Shown: positions 8,951 through 17,499 of the stretch, in pieces | Numbering within the stretch: position 1 is the stretch's first letter | Layout: each line of letters begins with the position of its first letter | The notes under the pieces: model-generated | What the model saw: the letters and a program-made list of their open reading frames with translations, nothing else | Databases searched by the model: none | Told to the model about the DNA's origin: nothing | Program-made: the position numbers and the translations under genes | Assembly: GCA_913062555.1 (NCBI GenBank) | Contig: CAJXVU010000035.1 | Span: forward strand, 1 to 35,150 | Length of the DNA: 35,150 nucleotides | Source of the DNA: an uncultured Bacteroidota bacterium | GTDB lineage: Bacteria > Bacteroidota > Bacteroidia > Flavobacteriales > Flavobacteriaceae | Direction: 5' to 3'

Positions 8951-9820
8951 ATGGTAAGGCAAAAAAAAGATAGAAAAAAATTCGCGAAAAAATTACTTCA
9001 CAAATACCGTTTAGTAATTCTTAATGAAGACACTTTTGAAGAGCGTTTTGCAATCAAGTTAACCCGCTTAAATGTATTTGTTTTAATGTCGTTATCTGCT
9101 ATTTTATTAGTAATAGCAACAACGATATTAATAGCCTTTACCCCTCTAAGAGAATATATTCCGGGGTATTCTTCTACAGCGCTTAAAAAAAGAGCAACAT
9201 CTCTAAATTATAAAACCGACTCCCTACAGCGAGTCATTGCTTTAAATGAACAGTATTTTGAGTCCATAAAACGCGTATTAAAAGGAGATGTAAGCGCAGT
9301 GGTTTTTAATAAAGATTCTATTATTAAAGCTGCAGAATTGGACATGAATAAAATAAGCTTGAATCCATCGAAAGAAGATTCTCTTTTACGTGAAAAAGTT
9401 GATAAAGAAGATAAGTATAGCTTATTTGAATCGGCAACTTCGCGAGTAAATTTTGTGTTTTTCCCTCCGGTAAATGGAACAATAAGCGAAGGCTATAATG
9501 TTGAAGAGAAGCATTTTGCCATTGATATTGTAGTTGCCAAAGACACTCCTGTTAAAGCAGCTGCCGATGGGACCATAATATTAGCCGAATGGACAACACA
9601 AACAGGCTATGTCGTTATTATTGATCATGGGAACGGATTAATTTCAGCATATAAACACAACGCATCACTTACTAAAGAACAAGGAGATTTGGTAAAATCG
9701 GGAGAAGTGATAGCTATTTCAGGGAATACAGGCGAATTAACCACAGGACCACACTTACATTTCGAACTATGGAGCGATGGTTACCCAATAGATCCGAGCA
9801 CTTTTATTGATTTTGAATAG
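8951..9820 (+). CDS. M23 family metallopeptidase (membrane-anchored)
   Basis: A 289-residue protein whose very basic N-terminal cytoplasmic part is followed by a single membrane segment near residues 40-62 and a periplasmic linker likely to form a short coiled coil. The C-terminal 110 residues are a LytM/M23 peptidase domain. The zinc ligands appear as His188-x3-Asp192 in HFAIDIVV and the His268-x-His270 pair in GPHLHFELW. It should cleave, or help to control cleavage of, peptidoglycan cross-links. All metal ligands are present, so it may be active. It is followed after 11 bases by the GH3-like gene and is probably co-transcribed with it. Confidence 0.92.
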   Translation: MVRQKKDRKKFAKKLLHKYRLVILNEDTFEERFAIKLTRLNVFVLMSLSAILLVIATTILIAFTPLREYIPGYSSTALKKRATSLNYKTDSLQRVIALNEQYFESIKRVLKGDVSAVVFNKDSIIKAAELDMNKISLNPSKEDSLLREKVDKEDKYSLFESATSRVNFVFFPPVNGTISEGYNVEEKHFAIDIVVAKDTPVKAAADGTIILAEWTTQTGYVVIIDHGNGLISAYKHNASLTKEQGDLVKSGEVIAISGNTGELTTGPHLHFELWSDGYPIDPSTFIDFE

Positions 9821-9831
9821 GTAAATATTAC

Positions 9832-11349
9832 ATGAAAATATCAGAAATAACATCTTTAAAAGCACTTTTGGCGAAGCCTTTTGCAAAGAAAACGAGGAAG
9901 AAGGTAAATAAATGGGCCAATAATCCCATTGAAACTCAAGATAAAGTATTCAAAAATTTAATTGCCAATGCTGCCGGAACGGCTTTTGGATTGGATCATG
10001 ATTTTATCAGTATCAATACGTACAAAGATTTTATAAAACGTGTTCCTATTAGAGATTATGAAGCCTTAAAACCATATGTAGACCGTGTTGTTGCGGGAGA
10101 AGAAAATGTATTGTGGAAAGGGAAACCTATCTATTTCGCAAAAACCTCTGGCACAACATCAGGAGCAAAATATATTCCTATTACTAAAGAAAGTATGCCC
10201 AGTCATACAGAAGCAGCGAGAAATGCAATCCTATTGTATGTTGCCGAAACAGGAAAGGTGAATTTTGTAAATGGAAAGATGATATTTTTACAAGGAAGCC
10301 CAGTTCTTGAAACGCAAAACGGAATTCAGTTAGGTCGTCTTTCGGGCATTGTTGCGCATTATATTCCAAAATATTTACAGAAAAACAGAATGCCGAGCTG
10401 GGAAACCAATTGCATTGAAGACTGGGAAACAAAAGTCAATGCCATTGTAGAAGAAACACTAAATGAGAATATGACTATCATTAGTGGTATTCCTTCCTGG
10501 GTCCAAATGTATTTTGAAGTGCTTCAAAAGAAATCGGGCAAAAAAGTAGGAGATTTATTTAAAAACTTCGACTTGTTTATATTTGGAGGCGTTAATTACG
10601 AACCTTATAGAGCCAAATTTGAAAATTTAATAGGAAGAAAAGTAGATAGTATAGAATTATACCCTGCTAGTGAAGGCTTTTTTGCATTTCAAGATAAGCA
10701 GAAAGAGAAGGGTATGTTATTGCAATTAAATTCAGGCATCTTTTATGAGTTTATTACTGCCGACACATTTTTTGATAAAAACCCTAAACGAATATCTTTA
10801 ATCGATGTTGAAATAGGTATCAATTATGTGATGATTATTTCTACAAATGCAGGGCTATGGGCCTATAATATTGGGGATACGGTTGAGTTTACCTCTACTA
10901 ATCCTTACAGAGTTATAGTTTCGGGACGAATCAAACACTTTATTTCCGCTTTTGGCGAGCATGTTATAGGAAAAGAAGTCGAACAAGCACTTCAAGACGC
11001 CACTATGGGAACTGAGGTTCGCGTCTCAGAATTTACAGTAGCACCACAATTAAATCCAGGAGAAGGCCTACCATATCACGAATGGTTTATTGAATTTGAA
11101 AATGCACCTGAGAATCTTTCAGAATTATCGGAAAAAGTAGATCAATATTTACAACAACAAAACTCGTATTATTACGATTTAATAAAAGGGAAAGTGTTGC
11201 AGCCCTCTAAAATCACAGTAGTTAAAAAAGAGGGGTTTAATGATTATATGAAATCTGTAGGCAAACTAGGTGGTCAAAATAAAGTACCGCGATTATCAAA
11301 TGATAGAACGATTGCGGACAAATTTTACAAATCTAAATTAGTAAATTAG
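9832..11349 (+). CDS. GH3 auxin-responsive promoter-like acyl-adenylating enzyme
   Basis: A 505-residue protein of the GH3 family, named from plant enzymes that adenylate a carboxylic acid and conjugate it to an amino acid. The ATP-binding loop TSGTTSG lies at residues 105-111, the segment LYPASEGFFAFQD near 280 matches the second adenylation motif, and YNIGDTVEF and VSGRIKHFISAFGEHV fit the third motif and hinge. The length is normal for bacterial members. The substrate in bacteria is not known to me; the plant role should not be transferred. It sits between the M23 peptidase and DUF6909 genes. Confidence 0.85.
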   Translation: MKISEITSLKALLAKPFAKKTRKKVNKWANNPIETQDKVFKNLIANAAGTAFGLDHDFISINTYKDFIKRVPIRDYEALKPYVDRVVAGEENVLWKGKPIYFAKTSGTTSGAKYIPITKESMPSHTEAARNAILLYVAETGKVNFVNGKMIFLQGSPVLETQNGIQLGRLSGIVAHYIPKYLQKNRMPSWETNCIEDWETKVNAIVEETLNENMTIISGIPSWVQMYFEVLQKKSGKKVGDLFKNFDLFIFGGVNYEPYRAKFENLIGRKVDSIELYPASEGFFAFQDKQKEKGMLLQLNSGIFYEFITADTFFDKNPKRISLIDVEIGINYVMIISTNAGLWAYNIGDTVEFTSTNPYRVIVSGRIKHFISAFGEHVIGKEVEQALQDATMGTEVRVSEFTVAPQLNPGEGLPYHEWFIEFENAPENLSELSEKVDQYLQQQNSYYYDLIKGKVLQPSKITVVKKEGFNDYMKSVGKLGGQNKVPRLSNDRTIADKFYKSKLVN

Positions 11350-11373
11350 ACTTAATTTGTAGGTAAATTAGTG

Positions 11374-11381
11374 TATCTTTG
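11374..11381 (+). promoter_or_regulatory. candidate -7 box of DUF6909 gene promoter (TATCTTTG)
   Basis: TATCTTTG matches TAnnTTTG and lies eight bases before the ATG at 11390. A TTTG at 11356-11359 is upstream but only 14 bases away, shorter than the usual spacing, so the -33 call is doubtful. Confidence 0.45.
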
Positions 11382-11389
11382 TCGGTTAA

Positions 11390-13084
11390 ATGAGTATGAG
11401 TAAAAAACATCAAGGTAGAACCAGAGCACAGGAAAGTTCCAGCGCAATAGAACGTATGTATATTACGATGCGCCATCTATTTAATCGTGGGTTTTATAAA
11501 CCAATGGGCGTTTCGGGAGAAACATTAAGAGAAGCATTGTTGTTGTTACGACCAGAGATTTATGGTTCTATAGCAGAAGAAAAAGCAGAATTAGACGGTT
11601 TATTATATGTTATTGATAGGCTTCCTCAAGGCATTGAAGAATGTAGGTTTATAAATCTAACGAGTGATGAAGGCTATGCTAATTCTCATTTTGAAGTTAT
11701 TATTCCACCCAAAAGAAGACGTAACTGCTATCGTATTGATAACGAGCAAATGAATATTGAGATTACGCGAGGGCGTTCAGAAATATATGATATTCTTACC
11801 CACATTACCTTCTTATTTGTAGAATCTCATAAAATTTGCAAACGTGTTTTAATAAGTGATAAAGGGGCTACTACTCGAGATTGGACCAAGCTGGAAAACG
11901 CCGTATTAGCGAAAAGTAAATTAAGTCAGAAAGAAAGGGAAGTTGCTATAACCCATACCGCAAATATTTTAGGCAGAACTTTTGAAGAACTCATTCAAGT
12001 GCATTCAATGTTTGCAACTAAAGCTCAGCCAGAACGCCTATTACATATCGTGTATTGGTTAGGGAAATTAGCGCTTAATGAAGTTGTGAAAAATGAAAGG
12101 CGTACGGTAACCTTTAGCCCTGTTTTAAGAGAGCGCTTAGGACATCATATTCATGGTGAAATTTGGGCAGACACTATTAAAGAGGTGTTACAAAAGCACA
12201 ATTTATTAGAGCGTCCAATTCATATTATAAGTGCAAACCTTCATAGTGTTATGAATACACTTCACGCACCCAAAGCACTTAAATCATTAGCCTCTAAAAA
12301 AGACATTTTTGAAGTCTATGAAGATTTAAGTAATGATGGCAGTGAGGCCTTAAGGAAAAAGGTAAATCAGGAGGCCCTAAAAGAAGGGATGATTTATATA
12401 AAAGACACTTCGGGGACTAATATAAATGTTCAAATTTTTGACACTTCCAAAATTGATCTGAGTAAAACAGATTTAAAGCTTACCAATACAGATAAAGACT
12501 TAGAAAAACCAGTTATATTCGTCATGGATTATGCTTTCGGAGAGCAGGCCTATGAGACGATTGATGAGCTCTTAAAGCCCTTTGGCAGCAATGGGTCTAA
12601 AGCCCATTTAAATCTAGCGTCAGTCTCAATAATGGGGAAGGCCGGAATATTAGAAGGCGGCAAGGGAGATATAATGATCCCTTCGGCACATATTTTTGAA
12701 GGTACAGCCGATAACTACCCATTTAAAAATGAACTCTCTAAAGCCGATTTGGAAGGTGAAGGCGTTGCTATTTATGAAGGCGCTATGGTAACGGTATTGG
12801 GGACTTCGCTTCAAAACAAAGAAATTTTGAAGTTTTTCCATGATTCCACATGGAATGTGATTGGTCTCGAAATGGAAGGCGCACATTATCAAAAGGCGAT
12901 TCAAGCGGCTGCACGAGTAAGAAACAGTGTCAATCCAGATGTAAAGGTACGCTATGCTTATTATGCCAGTGATAATCCATTAGAAACAGGAGGGACACTA
13001 GCATCAGGGGGATTAGGAACCAGCGGCGTTCGCCCAACCTATTTAATAACACGAAAAATTTTAGAACAAATATTTAATTCATAA
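11390..13084 (+). CDS. DUF6909 family protein with nucleoside-phosphorylase-like C-terminus
   Basis: A 564-residue cytoplasmic protein without signal or membrane segments, recognised as a conserved flavobacterial family (DUF6909). The N-terminal half is alpha-helical and charged with no motif I can name. The C-terminal 200 residues resemble the purine nucleoside phosphorylase/nucleosidase fold: MGKAGILEGGKGDIMIP (415-431) fits the G-x-A-G-L...GD-x-v-I-P block, and GLEMEGAHY with Glu494-Met495-Glu496 fits the Met-Glu ribose-binding motif. An Asp in YYASDNPLETGG could serve as the general acid. A second in-frame ATG at 11396 is an equally good start. The phosphorylase or nucleosidase role is inference. 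The next gene starts five bases downstream. Confidence 0.65.
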   Translation: MSMSKKHQGRTRAQESSSAIERMYITMRHLFNRGFYKPMGVSGETLREALLLLRPEIYGSIAEEKAELDGLLYVIDRLPQGIEECRFINLTSDEGYANSHFEVIIPPKRRRNCYRIDNEQMNIEITRGRSEIYDILTHITFLFVESHKICKRVLISDKGATTRDWTKLENAVLAKSKLSQKEREVAITHTANILGRTFEELIQVHSMFATKAQPERLLHIVYWLGKLALNEVVKNERRTVTFSPVLRERLGHHIHGEIWADTIKEVLQKHNLLERPIHIISANLHSVMNTLHAPKALKSLASKKDIFEVYEDLSNDGSEALRKKVNQEALKEGMIYIKDTSGTNINVQIFDTSKIDLSKTDLKLTNTDKDLEKPVIFVMDYAFGEQAYETIDELLKPFGSNGSKAHLNLASVSIMGKAGILEGGKGDIMIPSAHIFEGTADNYPFKNELSKADLEGEGVAIYEGAMVTVLGTSLQNKEILKFFHDSTWNVIGLEMEGAHYQKAIQAAARVRNSVNPDVKVRYAYYASDNPLETGGTLASGGLGTSGVRPTYLITRKILEQIFNS

Positions 13085-13089
13085 GACTA

Positions 13090-14136
13090 ATGAGTACAAA
13101 CTTACCAGAATCACAGCCATCTGAAGAAGTAGATTTAGGACAATTATTTAAACTTATAGGAAACGCATTCGATCGTTTTTTTAGATTTATAGGGCGCATT
13201 TTGGAAGGAATCTTCCATTTGTTGATGTTGTTTTTAATGTTTATAAAACAACACATTATAAAGTTTGTAATAGCGGGAGTTGTTGGGGTTGGTTTAGGAT
13301 TCTATTTAGATAGTACAAAGGAACCGCTTTATATATCTGCTATGGTGGTTGAGCCTAATTATAATAGCGTCCAGCAGCTGTATAACAATGTCGAATTTTA
13401 TAATGAATTAGCGAAGGCTGAAGATTCAATATCTCTGGCAAATGCCTTGGATATATCAACGAGCAAAGCGGCTTCAATTAAAGAGTTTTTTGTAGACTCT
13501 TATACCGATGAGAATCAAAAAATAAAGTTATTTGATGCTTTTTTAAGAACCTTGGATACTACCACTCAAAAAAGCATAAACATGGAAGCCTATCTTAAGG
13601 ATTTTAACTCTATGGACGCCCGATTTCATAGGGTTTCAGTAGTTGCAACGGATAATATGGTGGCCAAAGAATTCCAAGATAAAATTATCGAGGGCATTGT
13701 TGAAAATGAATATTTTGATAATCAACGTAAAACGAAAACATCGAATTTAATATTTCAAGACTCCATTTATCAAAAACAGCTAGCAGAATTAGATTCATTG
13801 CAAGTATTATATAAAAAGGTGATGCTTAAGGAAGCAGACAAGCCAATGCAAGGCACGAGTATTAGCATGGCAGACACTGGCGCAGGGCAAAACAAAGAAA
13901 TGGCAATTATTAATGAACGAAATACGGTTAAGAATGCTATCGTCGCACTGAATGTGGAAAGGGTGAATAAAACCAATGTGGTTAACGTTATTTCTAACTT
14001 CCCAGAGAGAGGTGCTAAGCAAAGAGGGTTTTTGAAGAGTTATAAATTATTATTGCCATCTGTTTTACTTGTATTTATAACGCTATTCTATGCTTTTATT
14101 GGCTTGAGTAAATATTTAGAACAATATAAAAAATAA
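13090..14136 (+). CDS. Wzz-like polysaccharide chain-length/co-polymerase protein
   Basis: A 348-residue inner-membrane protein with the polysaccharide co-polymerase layout: a membrane segment near residues 58-75 (preceded by another hydrophobic stretch at 40-53), a large periplasmic alpha-helical domain and a second membrane segment near 322-339 (LLLPSVLLVFITLFYAFIG). It lacks a C-terminal BY-kinase domain. Such proteins control the modal length of polymer made by Wzy. Sequence identity to named Wzz proteins is weak by eye, so the call rests on topology and on position directly upstream of rmlB (three-base gap) at the head of the polysaccharide locus. It follows the DUF6909 gene closely and may share its transcript. 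Confidence 0.65.
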   Translation: MSTNLPESQPSEEVDLGQLFKLIGNAFDRFFRFIGRILEGIFHLLMLFLMFIKQHIIKFVIAGVVGVGLGFYLDSTKEPLYISAMVVEPNYNSVQQLYNNVEFYNELAKAEDSISLANALDISTSKAASIKEFFVDSYTDENQKIKLFDAFLRTLDTTTQKSINMEAYLKDFNSMDARFHRVSVVATDNMVAKEFQDKIIEGIVENEYFDNQRKTKTSNLIFQDSIYQKQLAELDSLQVLYKKVMLKEADKPMQGTSISMADTGAGQNKEMAIINERNTVKNAIVALNVERVNKTNVVNVISNFPERGAKQRGFLKSYKLLLPSVLLVFITLFYAFIGLSKYLEQYKK

Positions 14137-14139
14137 TAT

Positions 14140-15183
14140 ATGAAACTATTAATTACCGGAGGGGCTGGGTTTATTGGATCTCATGTTGTGAGGTTATTTG
14201 TCGAGAAGTATCCAGAATATCACATTTTTAATTTAGACGCATTAACTTATGCGGGAAATTTAGAAAATTTGGTGGATATTGAACAGGCTCCAAATTATAC
14301 TTTTATTAAAGGCGATATTACTGACGAGGATTTTATTAATGGCCTTTTCCACTCTTATAAATTTGATAAGGTCATTCATTTGGCAGCGGAGTCTCATGTA
14401 GACCGTTCGATTGAAGACCCGTTGGCATTCGTAAAAACGAATGTTATGGGTACAATGAATTTGTTAAATGCGTTTAAAAACTTATGGAAAGCGGATTTTA
14501 ATGATAAGCTGTTTTATCATATAAGTACAGATGAGGTCTATGGTTCACTAGGGCAAACAGGGCTTTTTACGGAGACTACCTCATATGACCCCAATTCCCC
14601 GTACTCAGCATCAAAAGCAAGTTCAGACCATTTTGTTAGAGCCTATGGTGAAACTTATGGAATGCCTTATGTAATAACAAACTGTTCTAATAATTATGGA
14701 CAACATCAGTTTCCGGAAAAATTAATCCCTTTGTTTATAAATAATATTATTCATAACAGGCCTTTACCTGTTTATGGAGATGGAAATTATACTAGAGATT
14801 GGCTTTACGTAAAAGACCATGCCATTGCCATTGATCTGGTATTTCATGAGGGGAAAAATACGGAGACCTATAATATAGGAGGCTTTAATGAATGGAAAAA
14901 CATAGATTTGGTTCGCTTATTATGTGAACAAATGGATATTGAGTTAGGAAGAGTTAAAGGCTCATCAGAACAATTAATTACTTATGTTAAGGATAGACCG
15001 GGTCATGATTTACGATATGCGATTGATGCTTCAAAAATTAAAAATGAATTAGGCTGGGAGCCTACGGTTACTTTTGAACAAGGTCTCGCTAAAACAATAA
15101 AATGGTACTTGAATAATGAAGGATGGTTAAGCAATGTTACTACTGGGCAATATCAATCCTATTACGCTAAACAATACAATTAA
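14140..15183 (+). CDS. rfbB: dTDP-glucose 4,6-dehydratase
   Basis: A 347-residue extended short-chain dehydrogenase that converts dTDP-D-glucose to dTDP-4-keto-6-deoxy-D-glucose, the second step to dTDP-L-rhamnose. The NAD-binding loop GGAGFIGSH is at residues 7-15. The catalytic set is STDEVYGS (Asp131, Glu132) and YSASK (Tyr155, Lys159). DALTYAGNLENL, AAESHVDRSIEDP and NCSNNYGQHQFPEKLIPL are family signatures. It is the first gene of a complete rmlB-A-C-D set. Confidence 0.97.
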   Translation: MKLLITGGAGFIGSHVVRLFVEKYPEYHIFNLDALTYAGNLENLVDIEQAPNYTFIKGDITDEDFINGLFHSYKFDKVIHLAAESHVDRSIEDPLAFVKTNVMGTMNLLNAFKNLWKADFNDKLFYHISTDEVYGSLGQTGLFTETTSYDPNSPYSASKASSDHFVRAYGETYGMPYVITNCSNNYGQHQFPEKLIPLFINNIIHNRPLPVYGDGNYTRDWLYVKDHAIAIDLVFHEGKNTETYNIGGFNEWKNIDLVRLLCEQMDIELGRVKGSSEQLITYVKDRPGHDLRYAIDASKIKNELGWEPTVTFEQGLAKTIKWYLNNEGWLSNVTTGQYQSYYAKQYN

Positions 15184-15200
15184 TATTAATTAAATAGATA

Positions 15201-15214
15201 CCTGCTTTCGCGGG
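15201..15214. repeat. small hairpin in the rfbB-rfbA gap
   Basis: CCTGC and GCGGG flank a TTTC loop (one G-T pair as RNA). The GC-rich block stands out in the AT-rich 39-base gap and resembles short palindromic motifs scattered in flavobacterial genomes. Only one copy was noticed in the window. Confidence 0.3.
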
Positions 15215-15222
15215 AATTACAT

Positions 15223-16089
15223 ATGAAAGGAATTATTCTAGCAGGTGGGTCAGGAACAAGGTTACACCCCCTCACTTTATCAGTAAGTAAGCAACTCATG
15301 CCTATTTATGATAAGCCTATGATTTATTATCCCTTATCAACATTAATGAATGCAGGGATTAATGAAGTTTTGATTATCTCTACACCAAAAGATTTACCCT
15401 TATTTAAAGATCTTTTGGGAGATGGCAAAAAGTATGGTTGTAAGTTCGAATATGCTGTCCAGGAGGCTCCGAATGGACTAGCTGAAGCTTTTATTATTGG
15501 TGAGGAGTTCATCGGAGATGATAAAGTTGCTCTTGTTTTAGGGGATAATATTTTTTATGGAACCGGTTTGTCAAAATTATTACAAAGTAATAATGATCCA
15601 GATGGAGGCATAATCTATGCTTACCACGTTCATGATCCTGAACGATATGGTGTAGTTGAATTTGATAAAGAAGGTCATGCTATTTCAATAGAAGAAAAAC
15701 CAGAACAGCCAAAATCAAATTATGCAGTACCTGGGATTTATTTTTATGACAACTCAGTGGTTGAAATTGCTAAAAACATTGCTCCTAGTCATAGAGGCGA
15801 GTTAGAAATTACCGATGTGAATAGGGTGTATCTGGAGAAAGGTAAGCTTAAGGTGAGTATTTTAGATCGTGGAACAGCCTGGTTAGACACAGGGACTTTT
15901 CAGTCCTTAATGCAAGCATCCCAATTTGTTGAAGTTATTGAAGAACGACAAGGCTTAAAAATTGGAGCAATTGAAGCCGCTGCATTTGAAAGAGGATTTA
16001 TCAATGAATCAGAATTTAGAGCCTTAGCTGAGCCCTTACTTAAAAGTGGGTATGGTAAAAACTTATTAGGCCTTTTGAATAAAAATTAA
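15223..16089 (+). CDS. rfbA: glucose-1-phosphate thymidylyltransferase
   Basis: A 288-residue nucleotidyltransferase that joins glucose-1-phosphate and dTTP to give dTDP-glucose, the first step of the rhamnose pathway. The nucleotide-binding signature [13 protein letters not shown] is at residues 6-18, followed by [20 protein letters not shown], and later by VLGDNIFYG with the metal-binding aspartate and [38 protein letters not shown] is also typical of RmlA. Its stop codon overlaps the rfbC start by one base. Confidence 0.97.
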   Translation: MKGIILAGGSGTRLHPLTLSVSKQLMPIYDKPMIYYPLSTLMNAGINEVLIISTPKDLPLFKDLLGDGKKYGCKFEYAVQEAPNGLAEAFIIGEEFIGDDKVALVLGDNIFYGTGLSKLLQSNNDPDGGIIYAYHVHDPERYGVVEFDKEGHAISIEEKPEQPKSNYAVPGIYFYDNSVVEIAKNIAPSHRGELEITDVNRVYLEKGKLKVSILDRGTAWLDTGTFQSLMQASQFVEVIEERQGLKIGAIEAAAFERGFINESEFRALAEPLLKSGYGKNLLGLLNKN

Positions 16090-16634
16090 TGAGAGCAATA
16101 GAAACGAAACTAAAAGGCTGTTTTATTATAGAGCCAAAGGTATTTAATGATGATAGAGGTTATTTTTTTGAAAGTTTTAATCAGAAAAAATTTAACGAAT
16201 TAATAAAGAACAATGTAAATTTTGTTCAAGATAATCAGTCTTTTTCTCAAAAAGGTGTTATTAGAGCAATCCACTATCAACTTGCTGATTTTGCCCAGGC
16301 TAAATTGGTTAGAGTATTGTCTGGAAAAGTTTTGGACGTTGCTGTAGATTTAAGAAGTGATTCACCAACTTATGGACAACACATAAGTATTGAATTATCG
16401 GCTGAAAATAAAAAGCAATTATTCATTCCAAGGGGTTTTGGGCATGGCTTCTCTGTTTTAAGCGATACTGCAGAGTTCTTTTATAAATGTGACAACTATT
16501 ATAATAAAGAGGCAGAGGGAGGCATTGTTTATAACGATGAAGAATTAAATATTGATTGGGGACTGAAATTAGATGAGATTTCTGTTTCAGAAAAGGATAT
16601 TATTTTGCCATCTTTTAAAAACGCAAGATTATGA
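16089..16634 (+). CDS. rfbC: dTDP-4-dehydrorhamnose 3,5-epimerase
   Basis: A 181-residue cupin-type epimerase acting on the 4-keto-6-deoxy sugar nucleotide. GCFIIEPKVFNDDRGYFFES, the catalytic histidine region GVIRAIHYQ (His62), KLVRVLSGKVLDVAVDLR and FIPRGFGHGFSVLSD appear in family order. The usual GLHYQ reads AIHYQ here, a mild change that leaves the histidine intact. It overlaps rfbA by one base and rfbD by an ATGA overlap, consistent with an operon. Confidence 0.96.
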   Translation: MRAIETKLKGCFIIEPKVFNDDRGYFFESFNQKKFNELIKNNVNFVQDNQSFSQKGVIRAIHYQLADFAQAKLVRVLSGKVLDVAVDLRSDSPTYGQHISIELSAENKKQLFIPRGFGHGFSVLSDTAEFFYKCDNYYNKEAEGGIVYNDEELNIDWGLKLDEISVSEKDIILPSFKNARL

Positions 16635-17479
16635 TTTCTATTCTTGTTACCGGTGCAAATGGTCAGTTAGGAAGATGTTTGCAAGACGTGGCAAAAGGGA
16701 CTAAAGATTTAGAATGGAGTTTTAAAACCTCAAAAGAGCTCGATATTTCGAATAAGGAGTTATTAGAGAATCTATTCAAGAATCAAAAATTTGACTATGT
16801 TGTCAATTGTGCTGCGTATACTGCAGTAGACGAGGCAGAATCTGACATAGAGAAAGCTTTTTTAGTGAATGCTGAAGCAGTGCAATATCTTGCAAGTTGT
16901 TGTAAAAAAAATAACTCAACCTTTATTCACATTTCAACAGATTTCGTATTTGACGGAAAGAGTAGCACGCCTTATAATGAGGATGACGAAGTTGGCCCTA
17001 TTAATGTTTACGGGAAGTCTAAGCTGAAGGGGGAGGAATATGTAAAACAATTATTAGATGAATATTTTATAATTCGTACGTCTTGGGTTTATTCTGAATA
17101 TGGGAATAATTTTGTTAAGACTATGTTGCGTTTAGGTAAAGAAAGAGATGAATTATCAATAGTTAGCGACCAGATAGGGTCGCCCACTTATGCTGGAGAT
17201 TTGGCGGCGGTTATTTTTGAGATTATAAGTTCAGGTTCAAAAAAATATGGCGTTTACCATTATAGTAATGAAGGTGAAATAAGTTGGTTTGAATTTGCAA
17301 AAGCGATATTTGAGGAAAGTAATTTGAATATTAAATTATTACCAATAAAATCAGAATTTTACCCAACACCTGCGAAAAGGCCACAATTTAGTGTCATGAA
17401 TAAATTAAGAATAAAAAACAAATTAAATATTGAAGATTCTCCTTGGAGGGATAGTCTTAAAGAATTTTTATTGAAGTAA
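16631..17479 (+). CDS. rfbD: dTDP-4-dehydrorhamnose reductase
   Basis: A 282-residue short-chain dehydrogenase that makes dTDP-L-rhamnose, the last step of the pathway. The cofactor loop TGANGQLG is at residues 7-14, [16 protein letters not shown] and [12 protein letters not shown] are family hallmarks, and the catalytic pair is Tyr127/Lys131 in YGKSK. The C-terminal block [15 protein letters not shown] is also characteristic. The family usually reads STDYVFDG; a phenylalanine replaces that tyrosine. It ends 20 bases before the phosphonate cassette. Confidence 0.96.
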   Translation: MISILVTGANGQLGRCLQDVAKGTKDLEWSFKTSKELDISNKELLENLFKNQKFDYVVNCAAYTAVDEAESDIEKAFLVNAEAVQYLASCCKKNNSTFIHISTDFVFDGKSSTPYNEDDEVGPINVYGKSKLKGEEYVKQLLDEYFIIRTSWVYSEYGNNFVKTMLRLGKERDELSIVSDQIGSPTYAGDLAAVIFEIISSGSKKYGVYHYSNEGEISWFEFAKAIFEESNLNIKLLPIKSEFYPTPAKRPQFSVMNKLRIKNKLNIEDSPWRDSLKEFLLK

Positions 17480-17499
17480 ATAATTTAAAAAATATTAGT

